Source of the DNA: Candidatus Villigracilis affinis
GTDB taxonomy: Bacteria > Chloroflexota > Anaerolineae > Anaerolineales > Villigracilaceae
DNA length: 64,000 nt
Direction: 5' to 3'
Assembly: GCA_016718275.1 (NCBI GenBank)
Contig: JADKEA010000005.1
Span: 1 to 64,000, forward strand
Position numbers and translations under genes: made by a program. The notes beneath the pieces are model-generated. The model worked only from the letters and a program-made list of their open reading frames with translations. It had not been told where the DNA came from and did not search any database. Shown in pieces: positions 40,935 through 50,032 of this stretch (position 1 is its first letter; every line of letters begins with the position of its first letter).

Positions 40935-41963
40935 ATGACACTTGGACGAATTGCCTTCCTTGGCTCAGGTGAGACTTCCCTTGCGGGTGGCCGCATCTTT
41001 GAGACACTTGCCCGCCTCATCCCCGACCCGTTGCGGGTTGCCATTCTGGAAACGCCAGCTGGCTTTGAGTTAAATGCCTCGCTCGTTGCCAATCGCGTGG
41101 CAGATTTCCTGAAGACCCGTCTGCAAAATTACAAACCTGTCGTTGACCTGATTCCCGCTCGCAAGCAAGGTACAGAATTCAGCCCTGATAATCCAGAGAT
41201 CCTGAATCCACTGCTACAAGCCAATCTCATTTTTATGGGACCTGGCTCGCCCACGTACACGGTTCGTCAATTGCAGGGTACGCTCGCATGGGATATCATC
41301 CGCACGCGGCACAGATTGGGAGCAACGTTAGTCTTTGCCTCCGCTGCGACCATTTCCGTTGGCGCGTGGGCCTTACCTGTCTATGAAATTTACAAAGTAG
41401 GCGAGGATGTCCACGCGAAAGAAGGCTTGAATCTATTCTCCGATTTTGGCATGAACGTTTCCTTCGTTCCGCATTGGAATAACGCCGAAGGCGGCATTGA
41501 TCTTGATACCAGTCGTTGTTTTATGGGGCTGGAGCGTTTCGAACAATGGCATAAGCTGCTCCCTCCTGAAAATATTATCATTGGTTTGGATGAACACTCA
41601 GGCGTCATCATGGATTGCGCGCAAGGTACATGCGACGTGCATGGTGTCAGTTCTGTGACGGTGATGAAAAACAAAAGCATGGAAATATACCCTACGGGCG
41701 CAAGTTTTTCATTGAATGAATTAGGTACCTGTACTATGCCTGATCCTCTTGAAAAAGGCATCCGCCCTGAAGTGTGGGAGATGGTGAACAATGCCTCAGC
41801 AGAAGATGGCCCCTCGGAAGAAGTTCTGGCCTTGCTCGAACTTCGCAAGCAGGCCCGCGCCGAAAAGAATTTCGCCGAGTCTGACCGTCTGCGCGACCAG
41901 ATCTCATCACAAGGCTGGGTGGTGCAAGACAGCAAAGAGGGACAAAAGCTGGTAAAAGGATAA
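40935..41963 (+). CDS. Peptidase S51/cyanophycinase-like protein with CysRS-like C-terminal tail
   Basis: A 342-residue protein. Residues about 1-280 resemble the class I glutamine-amidotransferase-like S51 family: GRIAFLGSGETSLAGG, FMGPGSPTYTVRQLQG, and the possible nucleophile Ser in VFASAATISVGAW, followed by GLDEHSGVIMD. The last 45 residues, LLELRKQARAEKNFAESDRL then RDQISSQGWVVQDSKEG, closely resemble the C-terminus of cysteinyl-tRNA synthetase (RxxARxxKDWAxADxxRDxLxxxGxxxxDxxxG). No aminoacylation domain is present. It follows the selenoprotein gene by one base, so both are likely co-transcribed. Function is unknown. Confidence 0.75.
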   Translation: MTLGRIAFLGSGETSLAGGRIFETLARLIPDPLRVAILETPAGFELNASLVANRVADFLKTRLQNYKPVVDLIPARKQGTEFSPDNPEILNPLLQANLIFMGPGSPTYTVRQLQGTLAWDIIRTRHRLGATLVFASAATISVGAWALPVYEIYKVGEDVHAKEGLNLFSDFGMNVSFVPHWNNAEGGIDLDTSRCFMGLERFEQWHKLLPPENIIIGLDEHSGVIMDCAQGTCDVHGVSSVTVMKNKSMEIYPTGASFSLNELGTCTMPDPLEKGIRPEVWEMVNNASAEDGPSEEVLALLELRKQARAEKNFAESDRLRDQISSQGWVVQDSKEGQKLVKG

Positions 41964-41984
41964 ATCCTTCTTCTGATTTTATAG

Positions 41985-42018
41985 AAAAGAGTTGCCATCA
42001 TTTGATGGCAACTCTTTT
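41985..42018. terminator. Bidirectional intrinsic terminator
   Basis: AAAAGAGTTGCCATCA pairs perfectly with its complement across a 2-nt loop, between the convergent genes ending at 41963 and 42051. Confidence 0.93.
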
Positions 42019-42050
42019 CTATTTGTTGTTTGTAGAAGTGCGGTGTGTTC

Positions 42051-42731
42051 TTAATGGTTTCTGCCGTATCCGTTGCCTCTACCGCCTTGACTTTGTCCAT
42101 TCCCACCCTGTTGGGTGCTGTTGAAAGCGTTGAGGTGATTGTACGAAGCGCTCATCAGGTTGTTGTAAACTAGTTGAATATCAGCGTTATCGGTTTTTGC
42201 AAGGCGGGCTTGCAGGTCGGCGATGTCTACCTGCTCGATGGTCGCGCCGACTTTGAGCGCATCCGCCAGTGAAACTGAACCCTGCGCGATCAGTTGGTTG
42301 TACAAAGCCTGCAGGTTGGGATCTGTAAATTGACCGGGAGCCAGCGCAGGGTCAGTCAGACCGTAGCGATCCAACAGAAGTTTGATCTGATCCATGTGAG
42401 TCTGTTCGCTGGCCGCGATATTCTGAAAGACGGGTTGTCCCCACAGCGCGAACATCTGGTTGTATACATCGCGCGCAAGTTTTTCCTCTTCGCGCATGAA
42501 CAACAGCGCTGCGGCTTCTTCTGCACTCAGATCTGAGGCTGGGATCGCGGTGATCTGCACGCCGCCTCCATTGCCTCCGTTTCCACCATTGCCATTGCCG
42601 CCATACAAAGCGGATGATGTGGAAGTTGCTGCGGCTGGTAATGCGAATGCGCTATAAGCACCTGCGCCGATGGCGATGACGAGAAACGCTGCGAGGACGC
42701 CGATCAAAATGTTTTTGAGATTGTTGAACAT
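42051..42731 (-). CDS. DUF2202 ferritin-like exported protein
   Basis: A 226-residue protein with a signal/anchor (about 8-32), a Gly/Asn-rich linker (GGNGNGGNGGNGGG), and a helical DUF2202 domain (about 58-200). FMREEEKLARDVYNQMF and ASEQTHMDQIKLLLDRYGL are the family marks; the Glu and His residues in EEEK and EQTH form a ferritin-like metal site. The C-terminus is Gly/Gln-rich (QGGNGQSQGGRGNG). The family is exported and of unknown function, probably metal-binding. AGGAGA precedes the ATG. Confidence 0.88.
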   Translation of the reverse strand: MFNNLKNILIGVLAAFLVIAIGAGAYSAFALPAAATSTSSALYGGNGNGGNGGNGGGVQITAIPASDLSAEEAAALLFMREEEKLARDVYNQMFALWGQPVFQNIAASEQTHMDQIKLLLDRYGLTDPALAPGQFTDPNLQALYNQLIAQGSVSLADALKVGATIEQVDIADLQARLAKTDNADIQLVYNNLMSASYNHLNAFNSTQQGGNGQSQGGRGNGYGRNH

Positions 42732-42870
42732 GATTGTCTCCTTATGTTTTCATGTGAGTCACACGTTTTGTGTGGCGTTTTATTTTTTTACGACACCCAC
42801 ATGATAGGTCTTCAATATAAAGAGACTGTAAAAGATATTTCAAGATTCCAACAAGGAAAACGATGTAAAC

Positions 42871-42905
42871 AAAAAAGGCACAGGAGGTTTTCCTGTGCCT
42901 TTTGG
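42871..42905 (-). terminator. Intrinsic terminator of the persulfide dioxygenase gene
   Basis: AAAGGCACAGGA pairs with TCCTGTGCCTTT across a 5-nt loop, ending in a T-run on the minus strand 10 bases past the stop at 42916. Confidence 0.92.
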
Positions 42906-42915
42906 ATCAGTTTTT

Positions 42916-44310
42916 TTATCTTTCCACTTCGAGCCCGGTGCGCATCCATGCGCCTGTGCCGCCGAGGACGTTGTAAACAGTCTTGAATCCTTTTTGACCA
43001 AGCAAGGCCGCCGCCGATTGACTCCGATTCCCGCTCGCACAGATAACAGCCACAGGCTGCTCGGGATCAAGCTCGGTCAGACGCGCTGAGAGCTGGCCCA
43101 GCGGAATCAGCATTGCGCCAGGGACGTGACCCTGTTTGAATTCCCACGGCTCGCGCACATCCACCACCTTGGGACAATCACCATTTGAGCATGTCTGAAG
43201 CAGTTGATGTAGTTCTGTTGGCTCAATGTCTTTGATATCTCCAGCAGCGATGGGAAGCCCCATTTCCTCCCAAACATCCAAACCTTCTGCGAGATAGCCA
43301 ACCACGTTCTCATACCCAACGCGCGCGAGGCTGTAAACAACCTGTTCGTATTGGCTGGCGTCTTCCAATAAAAGGATCATCGGAACATCGGGCGGGAAAA
43401 CGAACCCGATGCGATTGCTCAATTGTGCATCCGCTTCCATGTGAACGGAGCCGGGGACATGCGCTTTGACATAATCTGCCTTGGGGCGGGTATCCAGCAG
43501 TCCTGCGCCGCGCTGAAAATGGGGAATGGCTTCACGGATGCTTAATGGATGGTTTTCAACTGTCCCTAATGGTTTTGCGCCTTTGCGATTCATCGCCTTG
43601 ATCCTTGTGTGGTTGCCGGGTTGTTCGGGCAGGTCACTGGTTGCGAATTCGATAAATTCAGATTTGTCACGAGGAGCAAGTGCGGGATTGTATTTTCTTT
43701 CAAAGCCGAGCGTTGTGGAGCGCATTGCGCCGATGGATTTTCCGCACAGTGAACCCGCGCCATGCCCGGGGTAGATCAACAGACTGTCATTTAAAGGCAA
43801 AATTTTATGGTTAATGCTTTCGTGCATGTCGCCCGCGAGCCCACGTGCGGCTTCCATGCCAACCAGATCGGGGCGCCCGATATCGCCAACGAACAGCGTA
43901 TCTCCGGTCAACGCCAGCCAGGGTTCCTCTGCACGAGTAGTGTCAGCGACAAGCAGAGTGATGCTTTCGGGAGTGTGACCCGGGGTGTGTAAAACATGCA
44001 ATCGAATATTTCCCAACTCGATCACATCGTTATGTTTTAATACCTTATGTGAGAATTCTGCGCCGCTGTTTTCGTGCAGATAAATTTCCGCGCCGGTGCG
44101 TGAGACAAGTTCGGAATTCCCCGAAACGTGGTCGGCATGCAAGTGTGTCTCGATGATATGGGTGATCTTTAGCCCGCGGCCCTGCGCAGTTTCAAGGTAT
44201 TTCTGCACATCGCGATCTGGGTCAATGACTGCTGCGATGCCTTTTGCTTCGCAGCCCACCAAATAGGATGCGCATCCCAAGCCTTCTACAAAAAATTGCT
44301 GTGTGAACAT
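42916..44310 (-). CDS. Persulfide dioxygenase-rhodanese fusion
   Basis: A 464-residue protein. Residues about 1-240 form an ETHE1-type metallo-beta-lactamase with THLHADHVSG, HTPGHTPES and TGDTLFVGDIGRPDL, giving a mononuclear iron site for oxidation of glutathione persulfide to sulfite. Two rhodanese domains follow: about 265-355, where no catalytic Cys is seen and the domain is probably inactive, and about 370-464 with the active CASGNRS loop. The rhodanese would make or use the persulfide. I use the ATG at 44310 behind AGGAGAG. The enzyme serves sulfide detoxification in the cytosol. The gene is divergent from pdp. Confidence 0.93.
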   Translation of the reverse strand: MFTQQFFVEGLGCASYLVGCEAKGIAAVIDPDRDVQKYLETAQGRGLKITHIIETHLHADHVSGNSELVSRTGAEIYLHENSGAEFSHKVLKHNDVIELGNIRLHVLHTPGHTPESITLLVADTTRAEEPWLALTGDTLFVGDIGRPDLVGMEAARGLAGDMHESINHKILPLNDSLLIYPGHGAGSLCGKSIGAMRSTTLGFERKYNPALAPRDKSEFIEFATSDLPEQPGNHTRIKAMNRKGAKPLGTVENHPLSIREAIPHFQRGAGLLDTRPKADYVKAHVPGSVHMEADAQLSNRIGFVFPPDVPMILLLEDASQYEQVVYSLARVGYENVVGYLAEGLDVWEEMGLPIAAGDIKDIEPTELHQLLQTCSNGDCPKVVDVREPWEFKQGHVPGAMLIPLGQLSARLTELDPEQPVAVICASGNRSQSAAALLGQKGFKTVYNVLGGTGAWMRTGLEVER

Positions 44311-44542
44311 GATAATCTCTCCTACATCTAATAGTCTCAATGGGAAATTTCTAATGAAGTTATCTGCATTGTACAACGTTTTGATGCAAGTACCATGAAA
44401 AAGTTGCAAAAATGACATTGGTTGTTTGGAGTTTTGGAAATGTGCGTTTCAGTCATGGATTCAGGCGTTTTGCGTCTGATGCATGCCCATTTCATTTCTG
44501 CGATAAAATACTCCAGTAGGAAATCATAAGGAGTTTGGAATC

Positions 44543-45838
44543 ATGCGCGCCGTAGACATTATCATCAAAAAACGTGACAAACAGGAATTGACCTCGCAGG
44601 AGATCGATTTTTTCATTCAGGGATTTGTCAGTGGGGATATTCCCGATTATCAGGCTTCCTCCTTTGCAATGGCCATTTTATTGAACGGGATGACGCCCTT
44701 CGAAACCGCCGACCTTACGCTGGCAATGGCGAGATCGGGGCAGGTGCTCGACCTTTCCAAGGTGGTGGATATTGCCGTGGACAAACATTCCTCGGGCGGG
44801 GTGGGCGATAAGACCAGCATTTCGGTCATGCCGATGGTGGCCGCTTGTGGATTACCCGTCGGCAAAATGTCTGGCCGCGGACTTGGATTCAGCGGCGGCA
44901 CGCTAGACAAGCTCGAAGCCATCCCCGGCTATCGTGTCAACCTGACGACCGATGAATTCAAGCAGCAATTAAAAGAAAAGGGAATCGTGCTTACGGGTCA
45001 ATCCCTCGACCTTGCACCTGCGGATGGGAAAATGTACGCCCTGCGCGATGTGACCGGCACGGTCCCTTCCATGCCGTTGATCGCGTCATCGATCATGAGC
45101 AAAAAGATCGCAGCAGGTGCACAGGCAATCGTTTTGGATGTAAAAACAGGCCTTGGCGCGTTCATGCAAACCCTCGAAGATGCGCACACCCTCGCCGAAT
45201 TGATGGTGGATATTGGCCGCCTTGCGGGTCGTAAAACGGTTGCGCTGATCTCAGACATGAATCAACCGCTGGGCTCTGCGGTGGGTAATGCACTCGAAAC
45301 GATCGAAGCCATTGAGCTACTCCGCGGACGTGCCCCGCATGATTATTATGAACACTGTCTGCATGTTACTGCGCATGTGCTGGTTTTAGGTCAGCGTGCA
45401 AAGGATTTGGACGAAGGCCGCGCGATGGCCGAGAAATCCATCACAGATGGTAGTGCATTGGAGAAATTCCGCGTGCTGGTTCAGGCACAGGGCGGTGATG
45501 TTTCGTATGTGGACGACATTTCCAAATTCGAGCAGGCAAAATACGTCGAGGTGGTGAATGCCCCTCGAAGCGGATTCATTTCACAGGTCCACGCCAGACT
45601 CGTAGGCGAGGCCTCAGTACTGCTTGGGGCGGGACGATCCAAAAAGACCGATCCCATCGACCATGCGGTCGGCTTCCTTATCCACAAAAAAGTGGGGGAT
45701 CGCGTGGAGGCGGGCGAGCCTTTATTTGAGATCCATGCGAATGATGAGGCAAAATTGGCCGAAGCACGCAAGGCCGTGCTTGCGGCGCATGCGTTTAGTG
45801 ATGAATTTGTATCGCCATTGCCGCTGTTTTACGGGTAA
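44543..45838 (+). CDS. pdp: Pyrimidine-nucleoside (thymidine) phosphorylase
   Basis: This enzyme splits thymidine, uridine or deoxyuridine with phosphate to base and (deoxy)ribose-1-phosphate for pyrimidine salvage. The 431-residue protein carries the signature KMSGRGLGFSGGTLDKLEAI and phosphate-binding DKHSSGGVGDKTS. It starts MRAVDIIIKKRDKQELT, and its C-terminal domain has DPIDHAVGFLIHKKVGDRV. Known members choose between thymidine and general pyrimidine specificity by one or two residues that I cannot assign safely. AAGGAG lies before the ATG. A TAAAAT box upstream at about 44504 may be its -10. Confidence 0.95.
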   Translation: MRAVDIIIKKRDKQELTSQEIDFFIQGFVSGDIPDYQASSFAMAILLNGMTPFETADLTLAMARSGQVLDLSKVVDIAVDKHSSGGVGDKTSISVMPMVAACGLPVGKMSGRGLGFSGGTLDKLEAIPGYRVNLTTDEFKQQLKEKGIVLTGQSLDLAPADGKMYALRDVTGTVPSMPLIASSIMSKKIAAGAQAIVLDVKTGLGAFMQTLEDAHTLAELMVDIGRLAGRKTVALISDMNQPLGSAVGNALETIEAIELLRGRAPHDYYEHCLHVTAHVLVLGQRAKDLDEGRAMAEKSITDGSALEKFRVLVQAQGGDVSYVDDISKFEQAKYVEVVNAPRSGFISQVHARLVGEASVLLGAGRSKKTDPIDHAVGFLIHKKVGDRVEAGEPLFEIHANDEAKLAEARKAVLAAHAFSDEFVSPLPLFYG

Positions 45839-45959
45839 AATAGCGTATAGCCTTGCGAATTATCTGCGAATCAGGCATACTTAAACTGTAATGCTATCTG
45901 GCAGTTTACCCAAAAACTTTGAATATCATAAAAACAGGCGATAAACTAGGAAAACGGTA

Positions 45960-48900
45960 ATGGCAAAAGTTTCTTTGAGAATCTACAACCGCGAAATCGA
46001 AGGGCTCATTGATCAAGCTCACATCAATGAAGCCATAGCACATTGCCACCATATCTTAAAAACCTTCCCCAAACATCTTGCAACCTATCGTCTGCTTGGC
46101 AAGGCCTATCTTGAATTAAAACGCTATAACGATGCGATTGATATTTTCAGCCGCATTTTGATGTCGGTTCCCGATGATTTTGTTGCGCATGTAGGCATGA
46201 GCATCATCCGTGATGAAGAAAACAAACTCGATGACGCCATCTGGCACATGCAGCGCGCTTTCGAAGCGCAGCCTTCCAATTCAGCCATTCAAGGCGAGTT
46301 GCAAAGACTTTATGGCCGCCGTGACGGCATGGAGCCGCCCAAGATCCGTATGACGCGCGGCGCACTTGCCCACATGTACGTGCAGGGCGAGTTATATCCA
46401 CAGGCGATTGCCGAAATTCGCGCTGTACTTGCGCAGGAACCTGACCGTACCGATATGCAGGTATTGCTGGCGCGGGCTTATTTTCATGGCGGTCAAAAGG
46501 CAGATGCCTCCGATATGTGCATGCAGTTGCTGAAGCGTTATTTATATTGCTTCGATGCGAATTGCATCATGGTGGATTTGCTGCCTGCCACGGCCGGTGC
46601 GGTGGAAAGCACGCAGGTGTATCGTATGCGTGTGGGGGAGTTGGATCCGTATACGGCTTTTGCCAAAGGCTCTGTTTTTCAAGCGAACGAAGTTCCCGAT
46701 GCCTCCATTAACCTGGAGCGATTGGATTATAAAGACGAAGAACCGCCAGCCACTCAAAGTTGGGGATCATCTTCCCTGGGTCTCAGCTCTGGCGCTTCAT
46801 CGGCCCCGATGCTTTCTTCATCCAACAGCGAGCCTGATTGGCTGAAACAGGGTTCGACGCAATCGTCAGATCAAGGCGCTTCCAGTGAAGGTATTCCAGA
46901 TTTTCTCCGCGCCGCTGGCTGGGGAGAATCCACAAATCCCGAACAGCCCACCTCTTTTTTTGATGAAGAACCTGCCGGCGGTGACTTGACCCCTGCCGAT
47001 ATTCCTGACTGGTTGAAAGGTCAGGTGCCGACGAACGTTTCGCAGCCTACCGCGCCTCAGCCTGCTTCAGCGCAATCGATAGAAACTCCCGATTGGTTGA
47101 GTGGACTCGACTCTGGCTCTGGAGCCTCTTCTAAACCCGCGGACATCCCTGATTGGTTAAGCGGACTTGGTACTGCAGGAGCTGTTGCTGCCGCCGCTTC
47201 AACACAACCCGAACCCACTCCTGCACAGCCGGGCAATGTCCCTGATTGGCTGAGCGGACTTGGAGATGCCGAGACAACCCCTGAACCTGTCAGTTCCATT
47301 CCACCTGCACAACCGGGCAACGTCCCTGATTGGCTAAGTGGACTTGGCGATGTGGAAACAACCCCTGAACCTGTCAGTTCCATTCCACCCGCACAACCGG
47401 GCAATGTCCCCGATTGGTTGAGTGGACTTGGCGATTCTGATTCATCCACCTCTGCCAAGCCTGCACAAACCGATGATGTCTCAGATTGGTTAAGCGGACT
47501 CGATGCTCCCAGCACCCCTGCCGCTTCTGCTCCCGCTTCACCCGCACAACCTTCTTCCGATGTCCCTGAATGGCTAAGCGGGCTTGGCGATGCAGAAACC
47601 GCAGACTCCATACAATCGGATGATGTCTCCGATTGGTTGAGTGGACTCGATGCTCCCAAAGCCGCTACACCCGCGCCTGCCCCGTCAGGTGATGTTCCTG
47701 ATTGGCTGCGCGATATTGACGATTCTCAAACTCCAAGCGGCAATGGCCCTGATTCGTTATTTGCAAGTTCCCAGCCGATCGAATCTACACAATCGGATGT
47801 CCCTGAGTGGATGAGTGGATTAGGCGAGGCAGGACAGCCCGCTACTTCACAATCCAGTGATTTGCCTGCGTGGATGTCCGGTGTTCCTGATGCCCCGTCT
47901 GATGAAACTGCTCAAACGGGCGAAACCTCCGAATGGGTGCACAGTGTGGATGCGCCATCCTCCGCTCCTTCTATTGAAAGCCTCGGCTCGACCGCGCAAG
48001 AGCAGGATGATGCCGTGGCATGGCTTGAGTCCCTCGCGGCCAAGCACGGAGCCAAACCTGAAGAATTGGTCACCGACCCGAACAAGCGCAGCGAAACCCC
48101 GCCCGAATGGGTCTCGCAGGCTCAGAATATCGAACAGCAAGCTCCCGTCGCTCAAACTCCTGCTCCTTCTGTTGAAAGCCTCGGCTCGACCGCCCAAGAG
48201 CAGGACGATGCCGTAGCATGGCTTGAGTCCCTCGCGGCCAAGCACGGAGCCAAGCCCGAAGAATTGGTCACCGACCCGAATAAGCGCAGTGAGATCCCGC
48301 CCGAATGGGTCTCGCAGGCTCAAAATATCGAACAGCAAGCTCCCGTCGCTCAGACTCCAGCTCCTTCTATTGAAAGCCTCGGCTCGACCGCCCAAGAGCA
48401 GGATGATGCCGTGGCATGGCTCGAGTCCCTTGCAGCCAAGCACGGAGCCAAACCCGAAGAATTGGTCACCGACCCGAACAAGCGCAGCGAAACCCCGCCC
48501 GAATGGGTCTCACAGGCGACGAATATCGAACAACAAGCTCCCGTCGCTCAGACTCCCGCTCCTACCGTGGAAAGTCTCGGCTCGACCGCACAAGAGCAGG
48601 ATGATGCCGTGGCATGGCTTGAATCCCTCGCGGCCAAACACGGAGCCAAACCCGAAGAATTGGTCACCGACCCGAACAAACGCGGCGAAACCCCGCCCGA
48701 ATGGGTCTCGCAAGCGCAATCCATTGGTGAAGCGCAGGCTTCGCAAAAGGCTGAAGAAGAAAAGCCTGTTCAATCGGAGGCTGTTGAAAACGCACTCAAT
48801 ATCGGCGAACAGCTTTTCGCTGAATTTGAAAATGCTTCCAAGGGTATTCCCTCGTCCGCAGGCGCTGGTGAGGAAACCGAGGCGTGGCTTCGTAAATTCG

Positions 48901-49991
48901 AGGAGCAGGAAAATCAAGCCGAGTTTCCCCCACAGCCTGAGGCATTCGAGAAACAGGGCCAGCATCGCAATGACATTCCCGATTGGTTGAACGATACCCC
49001 GCAGTCTGGTACCGACAATCAATTCGATTTCTCCGATCAAAGTTCTGATGCGCAAAAATCAGAACTGCCCAGTTGGCTCAGCGGTGTTGAGGATGATTCC
49101 TTTACGCAAGGTGTCGCTGCCGAACAGAGTAAGCCTCAAAACGATCTTTCGAACTGGTTGAACAGCTTGGATAACGAGCCGGGTCTTCCGTTCGATGAAA
49201 TGCCCACGCCAGATTCCATTTTGAATGCTTCCAAAGCCTCCTCAAGAAGGAAGCCTATGGATGATGAACCCGTGATGAAGAAGCCAGACCTGCCCGATTG
49301 GTTAAACAATGCGGATTCACAGGACGACGCAGTGCTCGAAGACGACTGGCAGAAGCCCATCGAAACTTCCGCTTCACGACCGACCGAGGAGCCTGTCACT
49401 GCCAACGAGACAGAGAATCTACCCGACTGGCTGCAGAGCATCGAAGACGAAGAATCTGCGATCGTGGATGAAGACTCGCCACGTTTGGCGGATCGTCCAG
49501 CTTCGCCCGCCGATTGGAAGCATGTCGAGGCGCAACAAACACCAGAACCGAAAAAGGAAGTACCTCCAGTGGAGACGCGTAAACCCTTTGTACCGCCCCC
49601 GGCTGAACCTCGCGTAGAGGCCCAGCCTCAAATGGAAAGACCCGTCGTTGAAGAACGACGCGCGCCGGAGAAACCGTCTGCGCCTTCCCGGAAGAAAGCC
49701 GGGTTGCCTGCGAAACAGCGCCAGGCTGAGGGGCAGGGAACTTCGGCTTCGCTTGGTCAGGCCAAGGCTGAGTTGGACCGGGGCGACATCCCCGCCGCGC
49801 TCGATCATTACCGCAAGCTTATCAAGAAGGGCAAGCATCTGGATGAGACGATCCGTGACCTGACCGAATCGATCTATCGTTATCCTGTTGAAGTTGGCAT
49901 CTGGCAGACTCTGGGTGACGCCTATATGCGTGCCAATCGTTTGAAGGAAGCACTCGAAGCCTACAACAAGGCTGAAGAATTAATTCGCTGA
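45960..49991 (+). CDS. Giant TPR protein with DWL-motif and 66-residue repeats
   Basis: A 1343-residue acidic protein with no signal peptide. Residues about 1-195 form TPR-like repeats (YRLLGKAYLELKRYNDAIDI, IWHMQRAFEAQPSN). From about 285 to 660 a Pro/Ser-rich region carries about 14 copies of a [DE]W[LM]SGL-type motif spaced by 25-40 residues. Residues about 670-925 hold four nearly identical 66-residue repeats (SLGSTAQEQDDAVAWLESLA and EELVTDPNKRSETPPEW). More DWL motifs follow to about 1190. A final TPR pair covers about 1270-1343 (ALDHYRKLIKKGKHLDETI). The motifs look like short linear docking sites between two TPR ends. Function is unknown; a scaffold role is an inference. Confidence 0.85.
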   Translation: MAKVSLRIYNREIEGLIDQAHINEAIAHCHHILKTFPKHLATYRLLGKAYLELKRYNDAIDIFSRILMSVPDDFVAHVGMSIIRDEENKLDDAIWHMQRAFEAQPSNSAIQGELQRLYGRRDGMEPPKIRMTRGALAHMYVQGELYPQAIAEIRAVLAQEPDRTDMQVLLARAYFHGGQKADASDMCMQLLKRYLYCFDANCIMVDLLPATAGAVESTQVYRMRVGELDPYTAFAKGSVFQANEVPDASINLERLDYKDEEPPATQSWGSSSLGLSSGASSAPMLSSSNSEPDWLKQGSTQSSDQGASSEGIPDFLRAAGWGESTNPEQPTSFFDEEPAGGDLTPADIPDWLKGQVPTNVSQPTAPQPASAQSIETPDWLSGLDSGSGASSKPADIPDWLSGLGTAGAVAAAASTQPEPTPAQPGNVPDWLSGLGDAETTPEPVSSIPPAQPGNVPDWLSGLGDVETTPEPVSSIPPAQPGNVPDWLSGLGDSDSSTSAKPAQTDDVSDWLSGLDAPSTPAASAPASPAQPSSDVPEWLSGLGDAETADSIQSDDVSDWLSGLDAPKAATPAPAPSGDVPDWLRDIDDSQTPSGNGPDSLFASSQPIESTQSDVPEWMSGLGEAGQPATSQSSDLPAWMSGVPDAPSDETAQTGETSEWVHSVDAPSSAPSIESLGSTAQEQDDAVAWLESLAAKHGAKPEELVTDPNKRSETPPEWVSQAQNIEQQAPVAQTPAPSVESLGSTAQEQDDAVAWLESLAAKHGAKPEELVTDPNKRSEIPPEWVSQAQNIEQQAPVAQTPAPSIESLGSTAQEQDDAVAWLESLAAKHGAKPEELVTDPNKRSETPPEWVSQATNIEQQAPVAQTPAPTVESLGSTAQEQDDAVAWLESLAAKHGAKPEELVTDPNKRGETPPEWVSQAQSIGEAQASQKAEEEKPVQSEAVENALNIGEQLFAEFENASKGIPSSAGAGEETEAWLRKFEEQENQAEFPPQPEAFEKQGQHRNDIPDWLNDTPQSGTDNQFDFSDQSSDAQKSELPSWLSGVEDDSFTQGVAAEQSKPQNDLSNWLNSLDNEPGLPFDEMPTPDSILNASKASSRRKPMDDEPVMKKPDLPDWLNNADSQDDAVLEDDWQKPIETSASRPTEEPVTANETENLPDWLQSIEDEESAIVDEDSPRLADRPASPADWKHVEAQQTPEPKKEVPPVETRKPFVPPPAEPRVEAQPQMERPVVEERRAPEKPSAPSRKKAGLPAKQRQAEGQGTSASLGQAKAELDRGDIPAALDHYRKLIKKGKHLDETIRDLTESIYRYPVEVGIWQTLGDAYMRANRLKEALEAYNKAEELIR
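47970..48728 (+). repeat. Four 198-bp direct repeats inside the TPR protein gene
   Basis: Copies begin at 47970, 48168, 48366 and 48564, exactly 198 bp apart, with high identity at both DNA and protein level. They keep the reading frame and encode the 66-residue units. Confidence 0.92.
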
Positions 49992-50030
49992 TCTGCTGAA
50001 TCATTGATTCGCTGAATCGTTATACATTCT
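49984..50030 (+). repeat. Word-repeat intergenic element before ndk
   Basis: TTCGCTGAT, CTGCTGAATCA, TTGATTCGCTGAATCG: repeated GCTGAAT/GATTC words, with GAATCA-TTGATTC forming a small palindrome. Confidence 0.4.
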
Positions 50031-50032
50031 AT

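Noticed and set aside
47970..48728. Possible CRISPR array
   Set aside because: The units are 198 bp, in frame and contiguous with no spacers; they encode protein repeats.
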